From Parvularcula sp. (lineage in GTDB: Bacteria; Pseudomonadota; Alphaproteobacteria; Caulobacterales; Parvularculaceae): 44,182 bases of DNA. Of the stretch, positions 26,568 to 35,987 are shown one piece after another. The stretch's first letter is position 1; each line of letters begins with the position of its first letter. The stretch is taken from contig PAIP01000043.1 of NCBI GenBank assembly GCA_002704915.1, positions 1 through 44,182 of the forward strand. The letters are read 5' to 3'. A program made the translations under genes and the position numbers. Below the pieces are notes generated by a model. The model saw only the letters and a list, made by a program, of their open reading frames with translations. It made no database searches and was not told where the DNA came from.

Positions 26568-26698
26568 ACCCGTACGGCTTCAGACCGGGTTCAATGCAAC
26601 GGATGCGCCGTCCCCGGAGGAAACGTCCTCGCGAGGAAACGCCCAACCGGACGGCGCAGGCGCCGGCATGTCTCGCAGAAGTCGAGGCAGCCGGCGCC
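26568..26698. ncRNA. Possible structured RNA: three tandem hairpins
   Basis: ACCCG 26568-26572 pairs with 26586-26590. TGCGCCGTCC 26604-26613 pairs perfectly with 26649-26658 and encloses the 12-base palindrome at 26626-26637. GGCGCCGGC 26659-26667 pairs perfectly with 26690-26698 and has an inner 6-bp stem (26670-26675 with 26683-26688). A TGC-TACACA extended -10-like site at 26542-26550 would start a plus-strand transcript near 26557. It matches no RNA family that I recognise, and a paired-palindrome DNA element is an equal alternative. Strand is unknown. Confidence 0.3.
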
Positions 26699-26714
26699 GC
26701 CTGTTTAGGGCCGG

Positions 26715-27890
<1,176 letters not shown>

Positions 27891-27923
27891 GTTTTCTTCT
27901 TTTGCGCTTCAGTTTGAAGAGCG

Positions 27924-28349
27924 TCAGACGCGCCCGGTCGTGCCGGGGTCAGGACGCCCTTGGAAATAAGCTTCAAGCGCCTCCTTGAACAGCTTTTCCC
28001 CCGGAGCCGCAAGGTGGAAGAGGGTCAATGAGGAGTGAAATTTCAGATCGTCCGGTCTCCCGAATATGCTGCGCGCCGTCGCGCCTGTCACGGCATGGGA
28101 CAGGACCGCTTCCGTAGCCTGCTTCAGCCTGGGCCCCAGTACCGGGTGAGCGAGGTAGTTCCGCGCCTCATCAAGGGAGGAAAGCGCATAGCGCTGCGCC
28201 ATTGCGCTGTGACCGAGACCGGCGATTTGCGGAAAAACATACCACATCCAGTGAGTTTTCTTCCGTCCCGCCTTCAATTCGGCCAGCGCCTGATCGAAAA
28301 CCGGCGCCTGCGCCTCGACAAAATGCGCGAAAGGATCGTGGCCTGTCAT
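27924..28349 (-). CDS. DUF1810 domain-containing protein
   Basis: A small cytosolic protein of 141 residues. Family marks are DPFAHFVEAQAPVFDQALAELKAGRKKTHWMWYVFPQ in pattern, GLGHSAMAQRYAL and GRPDDLKFHSSLTLF; the family's function is not established, and some members resemble calpastatin-named proteins by annotation only. The ATG at 28349 overlaps the stop of the upstream DUF4336 gene (ATGA), so coupling is likely; a longer in-frame extension inside that gene is not used. It is followed by gcdH after 33 bases. Confidence 0.85.
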   Translation of the reverse strand: MTGHDPFAHFVEAQAPVFDQALAELKAGRKKTHWMWYVFPQIAGLGHSAMAQRYALSSLDEARNYLAHPVLGPRLKQATEAVLSHAVTGATARSIFGRPDDLKFHSSLTLFHLAAPGEKLFKEALEAYFQGRPDPGTTGRV

Positions 28350-29053
28350 AGCCACGCAAAAGCCCGTTCGAGATAGGCGCGCCCCTTGGACTTTATCCAC
28401 TCTCCATGAGCCATGATGACGCGTTCGGGGTCCCAGGCGATGACATTTTCTTTCGCGGCTCTCGCCTTCTTCTTGTTGAAGGTGATCCGCCATTCGAGCG
28501 GCGCATAGCCATAGCCTTCGACGATCTTCCAGATGCGCGCAATCGGCCGCATCCACCACGGCCAGTGCTCCTTGAGAAATTCTTCCGAAAAGTTTTCGGA
28601 AAGATCGGCGAAAATCGCCGTGCGGCTTGGCCTGTGAAAAAACACCAATTCGTCCATGAAAAACGAACCGGCAAAACGCTGCATGGTGAACTGATCTTCC
28701 CATTCTTTAGGCGGACGATTATCCAAAGCCGCCTCAAAGGAGAGGTCCTTGCGTTTCTTGACGGTCGAGGCCGGTCCCCACAATTTGGCACCGGGCCAGA
28801 CTTTCTTCCATTCGGCGAGAAACAGGTGGTGAATCTTATTGGGGCTGACGAGATGCGCCGGCCGTCCCAGCCCTTCAACGGCTTGCCGTAACTCAGCCGT
28901 CAGCTCGATGGGAGACCAGATCCATAAATCGCCGCTCGGTAAACGCACAATGACCGAACGCGTCGGATAGGGCGCGCCGTAAAAACTGACAATGCCACCC
29001 TCGGCGAGCCAGATGTTCTCGCCCACAGGTTCAAGCAACGCACTTCCAGCCAT
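28346..29053 (-). CDS. DUF4336 domain-containing protein
   Basis: A soluble protein of 235 residues resembling a degenerate metallo-beta-lactamase fold. ENIWLAEGGIVSFYGAPYPTRSVIVRLPSGDLWIWSPI is the typical N-terminal pattern of DUF4336, followed by LVSPNKIHHLFLAEWKKVWPGA, and VIMAHGEWI near the end. The usual H-x-H-x-D-H zinc motif is not intact (NKIHHLFLAEW), so metal hydrolysis is doubtful. It starts ten bases after the thiolase stop and overlaps DUF1810, so it belongs to that transcription unit. Function unknown. Confidence 0.82.
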   Translation of the reverse strand: MAGSALLEPVGENIWLAEGGIVSFYGAPYPTRSVIVRLPSGDLWIWSPIELTAELRQAVEGLGRPAHLVSPNKIHHLFLAEWKKVWPGAKLWGPASTVKKRKDLSFEAALDNRPPKEWEDQFTMQRFAGSFFMDELVFFHRPSRTAIFADLSENFSEEFLKEHWPWWMRPIARIWKIVEGYGYAPLEWRITFNKKKARAAKENVIAWDPERVIMAHGEWIKSKGRAYLERAFAWL

Positions 29054-29063
29054 CCGGCTCCAC

Positions 29064-30251
29064 TTATGCCAGTTCCACCGCCATGCTCGTCGCTTCGCCG
29101 CCGCCGATGCAGAGAGACGCGACGCCTTTCTTGCCGCCAGTTTGCTGGAGGGCGTTGATCAGCGTCACGAGAATGCGCGCGCCGGAGGCGCCGATGGGAT
29201 GGCCGAGCGCAATCGCGCCGCCGTTGATGTTGACCTTTTCGGCGGGCAGTTTCAATTCGCGCATGGCCGCAAGCGGCACGACGGAGAACGCTTCGTTGAT
29301 TTCGTAGAGATCGACATCGCTAGCGGACCAGCCGGCTTTCTCCAGCACTTTCTGGATCGAGGCGACCGGCGCCGTCGTGAACCATTCCGGTTCCTGCGCA
29401 TGGTTTGTTTGCGCAACAATGCGCGCAATCGGTTTCGCGCCTTTTTGGTCAGCGGTCGACTGACGCATCAAAACAAGCGCCGCCGCGCCGTCGGAAATCG
29501 CCGAGGCGTTGCCAGCCGTGACCGTGCCGTCTTTCTCGAAAGCTGCGCGCAGGGACGGAATTTTCGCCGCATCCACAAGGCCCGGCTTTTCGTCGTCGGA
29601 AACGGTCACCGAGCCTTTGCGCCCTGCGACTTCCACCGAAACGATTTCATCCTTGAACTTGCCAGTCTTGATGGCGTCCTGCGCGCGGGTCACCGAGCGC
29701 ATGGAATATGCGTCCTGTTCTTCACGGGAGAACTGCCATTCGCGGGCGCATTTCTCCGCGAAGATGCCCATGGCCGCATGATTATTATAGGGGTCTTCAA
29801 GACCGTCATAAGACATGTGGTCGAACACCTGGCCATTGCCGAATTTAATGCCCGTGCGGCCCGAAGGAAGCAGATGCGGCGCGCCGGTCATGGACTCCAT
29901 CCCGCCCGCCACGACAATCGACGCGGACCCGGCGGCAATCGAGTCATGGGCCATCATCACGGTGCGCATGCCAGAGCCGCAGACCTTGTTGACGGTGACG
30001 CATCCTGTCGACTTAGGCAGCCCGGCCCCGAGCGCCGCCTGACGCGCCGGCGCCTGACCGAGGCCCGCCGGCAAGACGCAGCCCATGAGCGCTTCGTCCA
30101 CCTCGTCCGCTTTCACGCCGCCCCGCTCCAGCGCCGCCTTGATGGCGGTCGAACCGAGCTCCGTTGCTTTGACACTGGCGAATGCGCCGAGAAAATTGCC
30201 GATGGGCGTTCTGGCCATGCCAGTGATGACGATGGGATCGGATGCTGTCAT
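29064..30251 (-). CDS. Acetyl-CoA C-acetyltransferase (thiolase)
   Basis: A cytosolic thiolase of 395 residues that joins two acetyl-CoA into acetoacetyl-CoA or cleaves it. The nucleophile C91 lies in VNKVCGSGMRTVMMAHD; NGGAIALGHPIGASGARI supplies the conserved His and the C-terminal LCIGGGEA the second Cys. The length and N-terminus fit biosynthetic-type AtoB/PhaA. It heads the minus-strand run with DUF4336, DUF1810 and gcdH, so thiolytic use in glutaryl-CoA breakdown is the likeliest role here. A role in polyhydroxyalkanoate synthesis is possible too. Confidence 0.93.
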   Translation of the reverse strand: MTASDPIVITGMARTPIGNFLGAFASVKATELGSTAIKAALERGGVKADEVDEALMGCVLPAGLGQAPARQAALGAGLPKSTGCVTVNKVCGSGMRTVMMAHDSIAAGSASIVVAGGMESMTGAPHLLPSGRTGIKFGNGQVFDHMSYDGLEDPYNNHAAMGIFAEKCAREWQFSREEQDAYSMRSVTRAQDAIKTGKFKDEIVSVEVAGRKGSVTVSDDEKPGLVDAAKIPSLRAAFEKDGTVTAGNASAISDGAAALVLMRQSTADQKGAKPIARIVAQTNHAQEPEWFTTAPVASIQKVLEKAGWSASDVDLYEINEAFSVVPLAAMRELKLPAEKVNINGGAIALGHPIGASGARILVTLINALQQTGGKKGVASLCIGGGEATSMAVELA

Positions 30252-30344
30252 GGGGATGTCTCCTTTTGGCCGGATATATAGGACGCGCGCAGGCAGTCCA
30301 CCACCCTCAGCCGCACGACGTGATGATGCGCATTAGTCCGTCTT

Positions 30345-30369
30345 AAGCGGCCTTTCGCGGCCCTTTTTT
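30345..30369 (+). terminator. Terminator-like hairpin on the plus strand
   Basis: AAGcGGCC, a TTTCGC loop, GGCCCTT and six T make an intrinsic terminator reading rightward. Both neighbouring genes are on the minus strand, so it has no obvious plus-strand gene to end. It may stop antisense transcription toward the dehydrogenase gene. Confidence 0.5.
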
Positions 30370-30397
30370 GCTATCCAGCCTTTCGCCTGCGCTGCAT

Positions 30398-31447
30398 TTA
30401 TGCGGCTTTCCGGCCGCGGGCGATGATTTCCAGCGCCATCTTGTCGGCGATCGCGCCGGTCGGAGCGTTTTCCGCTTCGGCGCGGTTGAAGATGTCGGTG
30501 AGGCGCACGCCGATATTGTCGATGCGCTTATTCATTTCTTCCGTCGTCCACTTCCCGAGAATTTCCAAGCCAATTGAAATCACGCCGGCGCCGTTGATGA
30601 CATAATCGGGACAATAAAGAACGCCCTTGTCTTTCAGCGCCTGATCCATGTCCGGCGTCTTCAACTGGTTATTCGCCGCGCCGGCCACAATCTGCGCCTT
30701 CAGGCGTGGCAACGATTCTGCGTTGATCGAACCGCCGAACGCGCAAGGCGCGAAGATGTCCACATCAAGGGCGACGGCGTCTTCGGGCGTCACGGTTTCC
30801 GCGCCAAAGCGCGTCATCGCTTCCTTCACCGCCTCCTGATTAACGTCGGCGACGACAAGCTCGCCGCCTTCTTCGTGGATCAATCGCGCGAGCCCCATGC
30901 CCACGGCGCCAACGCCGAGGATTGACACAGTCAGCCCTTTCAGCGTGTCGACGCCGAGTTTTTTCCTTGCCGCCGCTTGCATGCCGCGCCAGATGCCGCG
31001 GGCTGTGAAGGGCGACGGGTTGCCGCCGACCCCCTTGTTCTCCATCCCGGCCGCATAGTTTGTGACCGAGCGGATCACCCCCAGGTCAGCCTCGGTGACG
31101 CCGGAATCTTCCGCCGTATAGTAAAGCCCCTCAAGGCTGTCGACGGCGCGGGCGAAGGCCTTCAGCATCTCTGGGGTCTTGTCCTTTTTCGGATCGGCGA
31201 AGATCACAGCCTTGCCGCCGCCGAATGGAATATCGCCCATAGCATTCTTATACGTCATGCCGCGAGAGAGATTTTTGACGTCCTCAAGCCCGGCCTCAAA
31301 ACTCGGATAAGGATAGATCCGGCAGCCGCCGCAGCCAGGACCGAGCGTGTCGTCATGAACGGCGATAATCGCACTCAGCCCCGCCGATTCATCAGTAAAA
31401 TGAACCACCTTGCGCCACCCCTCAACGGCCAGGACCTCTGATTTCAT
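30398..31447 (-). CDS. Leu/Phe/Val-type amino acid dehydrogenase
   Basis: NAD-dependent oxidative deamination of branched-chain or aromatic amino acids to 2-oxo acids. The 349 residues from the ATG at 31447 include GPGCGGCRIYPY at 36-47, K67 in MTYKNAM and catalytic K79 in PFGGGKAV (K80 in leucine dehydrogenase), and the Rossmann motif VSILGVGAVGMGLARL near 180. An ATG at 31456 is too close to AAGAGGA, which sits eight bases before 31447, so the latter is chosen. An Lrp/AsnC gene is divergent across 162 bases with a strong palindrome between, which suggests that regulator controls it. Substrate preference is not decided. Confidence 0.93.
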   Translation of the reverse strand: MKSEVLAVEGWRKVVHFTDESAGLSAIIAVHDDTLGPGCGGCRIYPYPSFEAGLEDVKNLSRGMTYKNAMGDIPFGGGKAVIFADPKKDKTPEMLKAFARAVDSLEGLYYTAEDSGVTEADLGVIRSVTNYAAGMENKGVGGNPSPFTARGIWRGMQAAARKKLGVDTLKGLTVSILGVGAVGMGLARLIHEEGGELVVADVNQEAVKEAMTRFGAETVTPEDAVALDVDIFAPCAFGGSINAESLPRLKAQIVAGAANNQLKTPDMDQALKDKGVLYCPDYVINGAGVISIGLEILGKWTTEEMNKRIDNIGVRLTDIFNRAEAENAPTGAIADKMALEIIARGRKAA

Positions 31448-31563
31448 TGTCGCCATCCTCTTGCACGCCACGGGACCCAACGCCCCTTTCAGCCGGAATA
31501 GGCGCTTCCTAGCTTTTTTCGGCGAGCGCTTCCGGTCAAATATAGGGCTTTGACGCTTGACGC

Positions 31564-31580
31564 TTAGCATATAATGCTAA
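31564..31580. promoter_or_regulatory. Lrp-type operator palindrome
   Basis: TTAGCATATAATGCTAA has 7-base perfect arms about a 3-base centre. The inner 15 bases match the E. coli Lrp consensus YAGHAWATTWTDCTR at 14 of 15 positions. It encloses a TATAAT, 30 bases upstream of the lrp-type start at 31610, in the divergent gap, so autoregulation and control of the dehydrogenase are likely. Confidence 0.75.
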
Positions 31581-31609
31581 ATACATGATGGATTAGTGAA
31601 AGCGGACCT

Positions 31610-32086
31610 ATGAAGCTCGACCATATCGACCACAAGATCCTGAAGCACCTTCAGGAAAATGCGCGGATCACCAACGCAGAGCTTGCCGAGCGGGTGGGCC
31701 TGTCGCCCACGCCCTGCCTCAGACGGCTGCGGCGGCTTGAGACCGAAGGCATCATCAAGGGCTATCGGACCGAGATCAATCGCGAAGCGCTTGGCGTCAA
31801 TGTGACGGTGATCATTCTCGTCAAGCTGGAGCGCGAAGACGACAAAACGCTGCGCGAGTTCGAAACGGCCATAAAAAACCGCGAAGAGGTGATGGAATGC
31901 TACCTCGTCACCGGCAAGTTCGACTATTTCATTCGCGTCGTCGTGCCGTCGCTCGCCACTTATGAAACGTTCCTGTCGGAAACAATGCTCCGTATGCCGA
32001 ACATTGCCACAGTAGAATCAAGCTTCACGCTGCGTGAAGTCACCCGCAAGGTGGTGACGCCCCTGCCCCAGTCGATTATCCGGTAA
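31610..32086 (+). CDS. Lrp/AsnC family transcriptional regulator
   Basis: A feast/famine regulator of 158 residues. Residues 1-60 form the helix-turn-helix (LDHIDHKILKHLQENARITNAELAERVGLSPTPC in pattern), and 68-150 the RAM/ligand-binding fold with VMECYLVTGKFDYFIRVVVPSL. Such proteins sense amino acids, often Leu, and bind the region upstream of their own gene. The start at 31610 has the HTH at the right distance. Divergent orientation to a Leu/Phe/Val-type dehydrogenase, with a palindrome between, makes a local BkdR/LdhR-like role probable. Confidence 0.94.
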   Translation: MKLDHIDHKILKHLQENARITNAELAERVGLSPTPCLRRLRRLETEGIIKGYRTEINREALGVNVTVIILVKLEREDDKTLREFETAIKNREEVMECYLVTGKFDYFIRVVVPSLATYETFLSETMLRMPNIATVESSFTLREVTRKVVTPLPQSIIR

Positions 32087-32092
32087 AACTGT

Positions 32093-33910
32093 TCACGCCA
32101 CGTCGGCGGCCGCTTCCGGCGGGGCCATGACGCGATCGATTTCAGCGTGCAGGTATTCGGCGCGGATCGGCTTCGTCACATAGCCGTCGAACCCCATTTC
32201 AAGAAACTCGTCGATCTGCTGACGCATGGCGTGGGCTGAAATGGCGATGATCGGCGTTGGTTTTCCTGCGACAAGTTCGCGTTCTAGGAAACGGATCTGG
32301 CGCATGGCTTCCGGCCCGTCGAGACGCGGCATAGAGATATCCATGAGCACGAGATCAAACTTCTCGCGCTTGAAAGCGGCCACGACATCGAGACCGTCAT
32401 TAGCCAAATGAGTCCTGTGTCCACGTTGATCGAGAAACGCCTTCAGGACCGCCTGGTTTACGGCATTGTCCTCGCCGGCAAGAATGCGAAGGCTTTTCTG
32501 CTGGGCGAGTTCCGCGCCGGGGGCGTCGCCCACCTCAGCCGCACCGATCTTCTCCGCCAGCGGCGCGGGAAACGACATGGTGAAGATCGAACCGGCGCCA
32601 AGGGTCGAACGCACGGAAATGTCCCCGCCCATGGCGGTCGTCAGTCCTTTGGCGATGGACAGCCCGAGCCCGGTGCCGCCATATTTGCGGGTCGTCGCCA
32701 CATCCGCTTGCGTAAACGGGTCGAAAATACGCTCGACCTGATCTTCCGACATACCGATGCCTGAATCTTTCACCTCAATCACCGCCATGTCGTAATCCGA
32801 TGCAGGCGTCTTGATACGCACCAGAACGGCGCCGCTTTCGGTGAATTTGATGGCGTTGGAAACGAGGTTATGAAGCACTTGAAGAATGCGGTGCCCGTCC
32901 CCGATACGGACCGCCTCCGCATCACCCTCACATTCAACCCGAAAGTCGAGCTTTTTCTGCTCCGCCTTGAGGCCGTGCAGATTTTTGACCTTGGCGGCGA
33001 TATCGGCGAAGGTAAAAGGCGACTTCTCTATTTCGATCTTGTTCGCCTCGATTTTCGAAAAGTCGAGAAGGTCGTTGAGCACCATCATCAACAGATCGCC
33101 GCAATCGCGGACGATTTTCAGTTTTTCCTGCTGGGCCCCGGTGAGCTTGCTATCTTCAAGCGCCGCCACCATGCCGAGAATGCCGTTCATGGGCGTGCGG
33201 ATTTCATGGCTCATATTGGCGAGGAAGGAAGATTTGGCCTGGTTCGCCTGCTCCGCCTGCGTCTGACGCTCATGGGCGCGTTCACTCTCCAGCCGCATGG
33301 ACGCACTGGACGCCTGATAGGCGCGCAGCGCCACGGCGAGGTGCGAAATATACATGACCTCCGCAAGGAGGATCGCGCAGGCGCCGGCCCGGCCCGGTTC
33401 GGCGCCGGTGGCGAGCGCGAAAAGCGGAAGCACGAAAAAGTAAAAGGCGTGCGGCGCAATCGCGGCGATGAAGGTGCGCTTTTCGTGATGCATGTGAATG
33501 GCCACATGCAAGAGCGAGCCGGCCAGCCACAACATGGCGAACAGCTTGCCAGGCGTTCCCCACATCAGCCACAGGAGCACGGGGAAGAGCGAATAGATCA
33601 TCGTGGCTTGCGCCGCGGAGCCGCAAAGCGCGAACCATTCATTCTTTGACGGCGGCCGTGTGCGCGCGCTGTCGGTGAAGGGCCGCCACGCATAAAGGTC
33701 GACGATCTGGCTGATGACGACCGCCAAGAACCAGGCGGCGGACAGAACATGGCTGATCGCGCCCCACAAAAGGACCGAGCCGATGATGGCGATGACGATG
33801 CGGGTTTTGAACTCTCGGCGGCGGTTCTGCGCCGTTGCGATCAAGCCAGACAGAACGGACGCCTCGTCTTTTCCGCCGGCCCGCTCTCCCTCGGGCATGG
33901 CTGTGCTCAT
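32093..33910 (-). CDS. Hybrid sensor histidine kinase/response regulator
   Basis: A membrane two-component protein of 605 residues. About five or six hydrophobic segments lie between residues 35 and 200, without a recognisable PAS, CHASE or MASE domain, so the signal is unknown. A short coiled coil leads to HisKA with H235 in [12 protein letters not shown], then the HATPase with N-box [12 protein letters not shown] (347-358), KDSGIGM and GGTGLGLSI (411-419), and a receiver domain with acceptor D524 in LVLMDISMP. The ATG at 33910 is preferred to a TTG at 33967. No histidine phosphotransfer gene is adjacent. The stop lies seven bases after the lrp-type stop. Confidence 0.92.
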   Translation of the reverse strand: MSTAMPEGERAGGKDEASVLSGLIATAQNRRREFKTRIVIAIIGSVLLWGAISHVLSAAWFLAVVISQIVDLYAWRPFTDSARTRPPSKNEWFALCGSAAQATMIYSLFPVLLWLMWGTPGKLFAMLWLAGSLLHVAIHMHHEKRTFIAAIAPHAFYFFVLPLFALATGAEPGRAGACAILLAEVMYISHLAVALRAYQASSASMRLESERAHERQTQAEQANQAKSSFLANMSHEIRTPMNGILGMVAALEDSKLTGAQQEKLKIVRDCGDLLMMVLNDLLDFSKIEANKIEIEKSPFTFADIAAKVKNLHGLKAEQKKLDFRVECEGDAEAVRIGDGHRILQVLHNLVSNAIKFTESGAVLVRIKTPASDYDMAVIEVKDSGIGMSEDQVERIFDPFTQADVATTRKYGGTGLGLSIAKGLTTAMGGDISVRSTLGAGSIFTMSFPAPLAEKIGAAEVGDAPGAELAQQKSLRILAGEDNAVNQAVLKAFLDQRGHRTHLANDGLDVVAAFKREKFDLVLMDISMPRLDGPEAMRQIRFLERELVAGKPTPIIAISAHAMRQQIDEFLEMGFDGYVTKPIRAEYLHAEIDRVMAPPEAAADVA

Positions 33911-34139
33911 CTCTGTCTTCGGCTCCCCTTTTTCAGGCGGATAAGGCTTTCGCGGCGCTTGCCGCAATTCCTAAAAACTAGCGGGAAAATCTTAACCGCC
34001 GCCTACTGGACAGGCTTTGTTAAGTTCTTGAAAAGCGTGCCTTGTATCGGAATAAGACAGGAAATGGGGCCCTATCGTCGCATTCTGAAGCGCTCACGAA
34101 AAAGCGAAGGATTGGGAGCATTTAGGACGTCCGTGGAGC

Positions 34140-35450
34140 CTATTTCTGAAAGTCGTAGAACGCGCCCATGGAAAGAAGGTCGGTCAGCGCCTCCATCGCC
34201 GTTAAGCTCTCTTCCATAAGCGCCGGGTCGCGCAAATCGTCGGGCGTCACCCGATCGCGATAGTGGGCCTTCACCCAATGTTCGAGCGCCGCGATGCGGG
34301 TCTCATCCAGAATGAAATTCGGGTTCGCCGCCTTCGCCTCGTCTTCCGACAGAACGACCCGCAACCGTAAACAGGCGGGCCCGCCCCCATTCCTCATGGA
34401 CTCCCGCACATTCTTGTAGATGACGCGGTTGACGGGATTGTTCTTCGAAACCGTTTCATCGACAAAGGCTTTGACGCGGGGGTTCTCCTCTGCCTCCTGC
34501 GGCAGGAGCAGCGCCATCTCTCCGCCCGGCAGCGTTAAGAGCTGCGAATTAAAGAGGTAGGATTTGATGCAGTCTTCAAGCGACACATCTTTCGCCGGCG
34601 CCTCGATGATCTCGACAAAAGGCGCCGCCTCGCGGATCGCCTTATAGGCGGCGTCGCGGTCGGCGAAACTCTGTTCGTGAAGGAACAGCACGGTTCCGTT
34701 GGCGACGCCGACGACATCGTTGTGGAATGCGCCCGCGTCGAGGGCCGTCGTTGATTGTTCCACGAAAATGGTCTGTGCCGGTTCAAGCAAGTGGTTGCGC
34801 GCCACGGCTTCCGAAGCGCGCTTTTTCTGGCGTGCAGGAAATTTCTCGCCATCAACGCCATAGACGAAAATATGCACGCCCTTGTCGCCATGGGACTCGC
34901 ATAGGCGGCCATGGTTCGCGGCGCCCTCATCGCCGAAATGCATGCCGCCGGGCAGCGGCGGGTGATGGACAAAGTGATCGTCGTCATCAAAAATATGCGC
35001 GAGCACCCGCGCGGTCGTATCGGCTTCGATGGAGCGGTGAAAATTCGCAGCGAGATTGGCGGCGGTGAAATGCACCTTGCCGTCGTCCGTATCGGGCGAC
35101 GGCGCGACGGTGCTCGCATTCGCCGTCCACATGGACGATGCGGCGTAGCAATTCGCCAGCAATTGCGGCTCGGTCTTCGCCACCTTTTCGATGATCTCTT
35201 TGTCAGTTCCCGAAAATCCGAGCGCGCGAAGCGTCTTCAGATGAGGTCGGTCCTGCGGCGGCAGGAAGCCCTGCTTCAGGCCCAGCGCCATCGCGGCGCG
35301 CATTTTTGCGAGGCCCTGCAGCGCCGCCTCTTTCGGGTTCGACGCCGCGCCCGCATTCGTCGCCGACGCGATATTGCCAAAAGAAAGCCCCGCATAATTA
35401 TGCGTGGGACCGATGAGGCCGTCGAAGTTGTATTCGTTATAGTGAGTCAT
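34140..35450 (-). CDS. astB: N-succinylarginine dihydrolase
   Basis: Second step of the arginine succinyltransferase pathway: N2-succinylarginine to N2-succinylornithine, CO2 and ammonia. The 436 residues from the ATG at 35450 begin YNEYNFDGLIGPTHNYAGLSFGN, the family N-terminus; a longer frame upstream is coded by repeat DNA and is not used. RNGGGPACLRLRV carries the catalytic Cys near the C-terminus, and FHNDVVGVANG is also conserved. E. coli AstB has 447 residues. It is separated from astD by 537 bases holding a GIY-YIG gene and repeats, so its link to the operon is stretched and it may be transcribed separately. Confidence 0.95.
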   Translation of the reverse strand: MTHYNEYNFDGLIGPTHNYAGLSFGNIASATNAGAASNPKEAALQGLAKMRAAMALGLKQGFLPPQDRPHLKTLRALGFSGTDKEIIEKVAKTEPQLLANCYAASSMWTANASTVAPSPDTDDGKVHFTAANLAANFHRSIEADTTARVLAHIFDDDDHFVHHPPLPGGMHFGDEGAANHGRLCESHGDKGVHIFVYGVDGEKFPARQKKRASEAVARNHLLEPAQTIFVEQSTTALDAGAFHNDVVGVANGTVLFLHEQSFADRDAAYKAIREAAPFVEIIEAPAKDVSLEDCIKSYLFNSQLLTLPGGEMALLLPQEAEENPRVKAFVDETVSKNNPVNRVIYKNVRESMRNGGGPACLRLRVVLSEDEAKAANPNFILDETRIAALEHWVKAHYRDRVTPDDLRDPALMEESLTAMEALTDLLSMGAFYDFQK

Positions 35451-35465
35451 ATCTCTCAGCCGCTC

Positions 35466-35485
35466 GTCCCTGCGAAAGCAGGGAC
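35466..35485. repeat. REP-like GAAA-loop repeat, copy A
   Basis: GTCCCTGC, a GAAA loop and GCAGGGAC form a perfect 8-bp hairpin directly upstream of astB. Copies B and C read ATCCCTGC..GCAGGGAT, so the outer pair has changed on both sides together. It is a familiar dispersed repeat type of alphaproteobacteria. Confidence 0.85.
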
Positions 35486-35494
35486 CCAGGATAG

Positions 35495-35800
35495 TCACTG
35501 ATTGAGCGTTTCATACAAATCCGCCCAATCCAGATTTTCCTTCTCAATCAACTCGATCTTCCAGACCCGCTTCCACTTCTTCATTTGCCGTTCGCGGATA
35601 AACGCCGATTGACGCGTTTCATAAGCTTCATACCAAACCAGAAGTTTGACGCCATATTTTGATGTAAATCCTTTGTAGACGTCTTCCTTATGCTCCCAGA
35701 CTCTCTTCGGCAGGTTATCCGTTGAACCAATATAGAGCGTGCCATTCTTTTGGCTTGCAAGGATATAGACCCAGAACTGCTTTTCTCCCGTGTAAGCCAT
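35495..35800 (-). CDS. GIY-YIG nuclease family protein flanked by repeats
   Basis: A small protein of 101 residues with a complete GIY-YIG domain: WVYILASQ as the GIY strand, TLYIGSTDN as the YIG strand, R in LPKRVWEHK, and the catalytic Glu in FIRERQMKKW. These standalone domains (YhbQ/UPF0213-like) have uncertain function, either DNA repair or mobile nuclease activity. The ATG at 35800 is chosen over a GTG at 35812. The gene is bracketed by REP-like repeats at 35466, 35822 and 35935 and lies inside the ast operon, between astD and astB. AT-rich codons set it apart from the flanking ast genes. Confidence 0.9.
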   Translation of the reverse strand: MAYTGEKQFWVYILASQKNGTLYIGSTDNLPKRVWEHKEDVYKGFTSKYGVKLLVWYEAYETRQSAFIRERQMKKWKRVWKIELIEKENLDWADLYETLNQ

Positions 35801-35821
35801 ATCTCGCCTCACTCTCCGCTC

Positions 35822-35954
35822 ATCCCTGCGAAAGCAGGGATCCAGAATGGTGAGAATTCATTCTATAGATACTCCAAGGAGAGATGCGCTTATTCGATGA
35901 TAAAAAGCACTTCTCAAGTCGCTAACTTGACTGGATCCCTGCTTTCGCAGGGAT
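35822..35954. repeat. REP-like GAAA-loop repeats, copies B and C (inverted pair)
   Basis: ATCCCTGC-GAAA-GCAGGGAT at 35822-35841 (copy B) and the same in reverse orientation at 35935-35954 (copy C) enclose 93 bases of AT-rich sequence with no gene. Both continue on one side with the bases TCCAG. With copy A they surround the GIY-YIG gene. Confidence 0.85.
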
Positions 35955-35987
35955 GATCGGGCGAGGGAGATTTTAGAAGACAAAAAC

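Larger units (their letters stand above)
26347..26714. other. Gene-free structured region between convergent genes
   Basis: A 368-base gap between the ends of the ferredoxin reductase gene (+) and gcdH (-). Its left third is repeat copy 2 and its right half a series of GC-rich hairpins. Open frames here look like by-products of base composition. No U-tract terminator follows the hairpins on either strand. Confidence 0.6.

Noticed and set aside
26640-26660. Integron attC-like core (GCCCAAC)
   Set aside because: A single short match without the partner GTTRRRY core and without integrase or cassette array.
26557-26705. Hairpin region as tmRNA, RNase P RNA, SRP RNA or a known riboswitch
   Set aside because: The conserved cores of these RNAs as I know them, such as the GGAAGCAGCC-type SRP loop or a CCA-ending tRNA-like part, are not present. 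Left as unknown.
28992-30281. Open frame of 429 codons antisense to the thiolase gene
   Set aside because: The thiolase on the other strand is complete with its catalytic Cys and His. The antisense product is Arg- and His-rich without family marks.
35450-35498. Longer N-terminus for AstB starting at 35498
   Set aside because: The extra residues are coded by the REP-like repeat, and the family N-terminus starts at 35450.
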